Below the pieces are notes generated by a model. It searched no databases, was not told the DNA's origin, and worked only from the letters and a program-made list of their open reading frames with translations. From positions 1 through 8,427 of the forward strand of contig JAJRPY010000063.1 of the NCBI GenBank assembly GCA_024280535.1: a stretch of 8,427 nt of DNA. The letters are read 5' to 3'. The translations under genes and the position numbers were made by a program. Below are positions 7,222 to 8,427 of the stretch, in pieces; the stretch's first letter is position 1; each line of letters begins with the position of its first letter. Origin of the DNA: Gammaproteobacteria bacterium (GTDB taxonomy: Bacteria; Pseudomonadota; Gammaproteobacteria; PS1; Pseudothioglobaceae).

Positions 7222-8127
7222 CTAGTCCAAGTTGATGGTAATAATATGTTGTTCGCCCTGACGGTCAAGGTAAATATCAAAATTTTTGGTTTGTTTTAAC
7301 AACTTAGTCACCTGAAAAGAAGCGGGCAAATTATCAAGCGTTATGTCATTAATACGAGTAACAATGTCGCTTTCTTTAAAGCCCAAATCCTTAAACAAGC
7401 GCTTTTCTTTGCCAGATTTTAATTTAAAACCTGCCAGTTTACCATCACTAAAATTGGGCATAATGCTAATTAATGATAATAGCCCTTCTGGCTTACTTGA
7501 AGCCTCCTTGAAAAAGCCGCTTAATCTGCGTTTTTGTGTGCTTGATAATTTGCTAGTAGCGGACGTTTTAGGCTTGAAATCGCCCGCACCCAAATCAATG
7601 GTTTTTCTGTTAGATTTGGCATTAGGGGAAATATACTTAAATTTAATCAGTATTTTTTCTAATTTTCCGCCGCGCTCAATCAACACATAATCTTTGGCGA
7701 CACTATTCAACAATACCCCGGGGGTAATGCTATCGCCTTGTTTATAAATTTTAGGCTGAGCGCTGCCATTTTTAATAATTGCCAATGCGTTTTTTGCTCT
7801 AAAGACAGTCCCCACTAGGGTTAAATTCAGTGGTGTTAGTTTTACTTTTCGATAATTTTTCCGAGCCACCTTAGTATGCTGATATTGACCAAACAAATTG
7901 CGATACGCATCTATATTGTCCGTAGTTGGCTTAGGTGTGCTGATATTAGTTATTGCCACGGTTTGATTTTGGGTATTAATCAGCACACCCAGCACCAAAT
8001 GCGCACAGACATACGCCAAGTAAATCACTAAGCATAGAGTAATACCTGTTCTAATCTTATCCTGATAAAGCCCGCTTAAATGCTTAAGTCGCATCCAACC
8101 GGTAGTTAATTCAATCTTTAAATCCAT
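7222..8127 (-). CDS. gspC: Type II secretion system inner-membrane linker protein GspC
   Basis: GspC is a bitopic inner-membrane protein that links the platform to the N0 domain of GspD and helps choose substrates. Its 301 residues show a short cytoplasmic N-terminus with basic residues, one membrane segment (about 28-50, GITLCLVIYLAYV onward), a linker, and an HR domain at about 98-163 (LNLTLVGTVFRAKNALAIIKN to the KYISP end). A Lys/Ser-rich stretch follows, then a C-terminal PDZ-type domain at about 205-301 (LGFKESDIVTRINDITLDN, ending in IITINL). This layout is that of PulC/OutC types with PDZ rather than coiled-coil C-termini. ATG at 8127 is the only start consistent with the cytoplasmic tail and membrane segment. 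The gene is first in the minus-strand operon and diverges from the plus-strand gene at 8284, so the operon promoter should lie in the gap between them. Confidence 0.94.
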   Translation of the reverse strand: MDLKIELTTGWMRLKHLSGLYQDKIRTGITLCLVIYLAYVCAHLVLGVLINTQNQTVAITNISTPKPTTDNIDAYRNLFGQYQHTKVARKNYRKVKLTPLNLTLVGTVFRAKNALAIIKNGSAQPKIYKQGDSITPGVLLNSVAKDYVLIERGGKLEKILIKFKYISPNAKSNRKTIDLGAGDFKPKTSATSKLSSTQKRRLSGFFKEASSKPEGLLSLISIMPNFSDGKLAGFKLKSGKEKRLFKDLGFKESDIVTRINDITLDNLPASFQVTKLLKQTKNFDIYLDRQGEQHIITINLD

Positions 8128-8153
8128 AAGTGCATTTTACAATGAATTTGCGC

Positions 8154-8183
8154 TTTATATTTTTGCAATAACTTATTAATCTA
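8154..8183 (-). promoter_or_regulatory. Weak candidate promoter of the gspCDEF operon
   Basis: TATAAA at 8159-8154 (minus strand) lies 26 nt before the gspC ATG and is the best -10 candidate. At 18-nt spacing the upstream hexamer is TAGATT (8183-8178), matching three of six -35 positions. An activator may be needed; the call is weak. Confidence 0.25.
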
Positions 8184-8198
8184 CAAAAATGAAATGAC

Positions 8199-8211
8199 CA
8201 TAAATTTTATG
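8199..8211. repeat. Small dyad in the gspC divergent intergenic region
   Basis: CATAAA and TTTATG pair perfectly around a single T at 8205. The dyad sits in the middle of the 156-base region between the two divergent genes, about 30-55 nt upstream of each -10 candidate. That is a suitable place for a shared regulator, but a 6-bp AT-rich dyad may arise by chance. Confidence 0.3.
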
Positions 8212-8242
8212 TAGTATGAGGCAAAAGTCACTGATAAAAAGG

Positions 8243-8248
8243 TATAAT
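8243..8248 (+). promoter_or_regulatory. Candidate -10 element for the plus-strand exported protein
   Basis: A perfect TATAAT occurs 35 nt before the ATG at 8284. The sequence 17 nt upstream (8220-8225) is a poor -35 match. It is the best -10 hexamer on the plus strand in this gap. Confidence 0.35.
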
Positions 8249-8283
8249 TTTCTGCAATTATTCTTTTAACTTTTCAAGCATTA

Positions 8284-8427
8284 ATGATGACACGCATTTT
8301 AATTTTATGTAGTTGCCTAATCAGCACCTATACCTTAGGTGGATTTTTCAATTTCGACACCGACACCCCTATCCCTACAATGGGTGTGGCTGGTAGCAGT
8401 GGCGAACAGACAACAACACTTGAAAAG
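8284..8427 (+). CDS. Putative exported protein, N-terminal fragment, function unknown
   Basis: The frame opens with tandem ATG codons (8284 and 8287) and stays open to the right edge, giving 48 residues. It starts MMTRILILCSCLISTYTLGG, one basic residue then a hydrophobic core, which fits a Sec signal peptide. The next part, FNFDTDTPIPTMGVAGSSGE, looks like mature exported protein rather than membrane domain. There is no lipobox around Cys9 or Cys11 that fits the usual pattern. Translation could start at either ATG, and no Shine-Dalgarno sequence decides between them. It is divergent from gspC, so shared regulation or a secretion-related role is possible, but nothing in the fragment shows a function. 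The C-terminus lies outside the window. Confidence 0.7.
   Translation, partial: MMTRILILCSCLISTYTLGGFFNFDTDTPIPTMGVAGSSGEQTTTLEK

Noticed and set aside
7215..7280. Longer gspD start (TTG at 7280)
   Set aside because: It lies inside gspC and would put 22 residues before a well-formed signal peptide; ATG at 7214 fits the family and the spacing.

Overview
The window holds a four-gene type II secretion block (gspC, gspD, gspE, gspF) on the minus strand, flanked by accessory genes. The proteins read as gammaproteobacterial T2SS components: a GspC with HR and PDZ domains, a GspD secretin, a GspE ATPase with a tetracysteine zinc site, and a GspF inner-membrane platform. Base composition is low to moderate in GC, and Lys/Asn/Ile codons are frequent outside gspF. 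A low-GC marine or symbiotic gammaproteobacterium, for example of the sulfur-oxidising SUP05/Thioglobus type, would fit. That assignment is a guess from general appearance and is not proven by any marker in the window.

Layout from left to right. Positions 1-678 (minus) encode the N-terminal 226 residues of a lipoprotein whose C-terminus lies beyond the left edge. Positions 804-2188 (minus) hold a broken gene for a GHKL (Hsp90/MutL-type) ATPase. It has a C-terminal HELIH metallopeptidase-like segment that is knocked out of frame by a one-base slip near a six-base homopolymer at 1013-1018. Positions 2222-2647 contain no convincing intact gene; they hold a possible decayed small ORF and two inverted repeats. 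Positions 2648-8127 hold gspF, gspE, gspD and gspC, read from right to left in the order C-D-E-F. A 156-base divergent intergenic region (8128-8283) separates gspC from the first 48 codons of an exported protein on the plus strand.

The T2SS genes are tightly packed: C to D is 7 nt, D to E is 56 nt, and E and F share an ATGA overlap. They are therefore probably one transcript starting upstream of gspC. GspC links the inner-membrane platform to the GspD outer-membrane channel, GspE powers the machine, and GspF is the platform around which the pseudopilus is assembled. The pseudopilin genes (gspG-K) and gspL/M do not follow gspF here. They must be encoded elsewhere or be absent.

The most interesting item is the GHKL ATPase with the HExxH tail. 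It is AT-richer than the secretion genes, sits alone at the broken end of the gsp block, and carries a frameshift at exactly the point that separates its ATPase part from its peptidase-like part.
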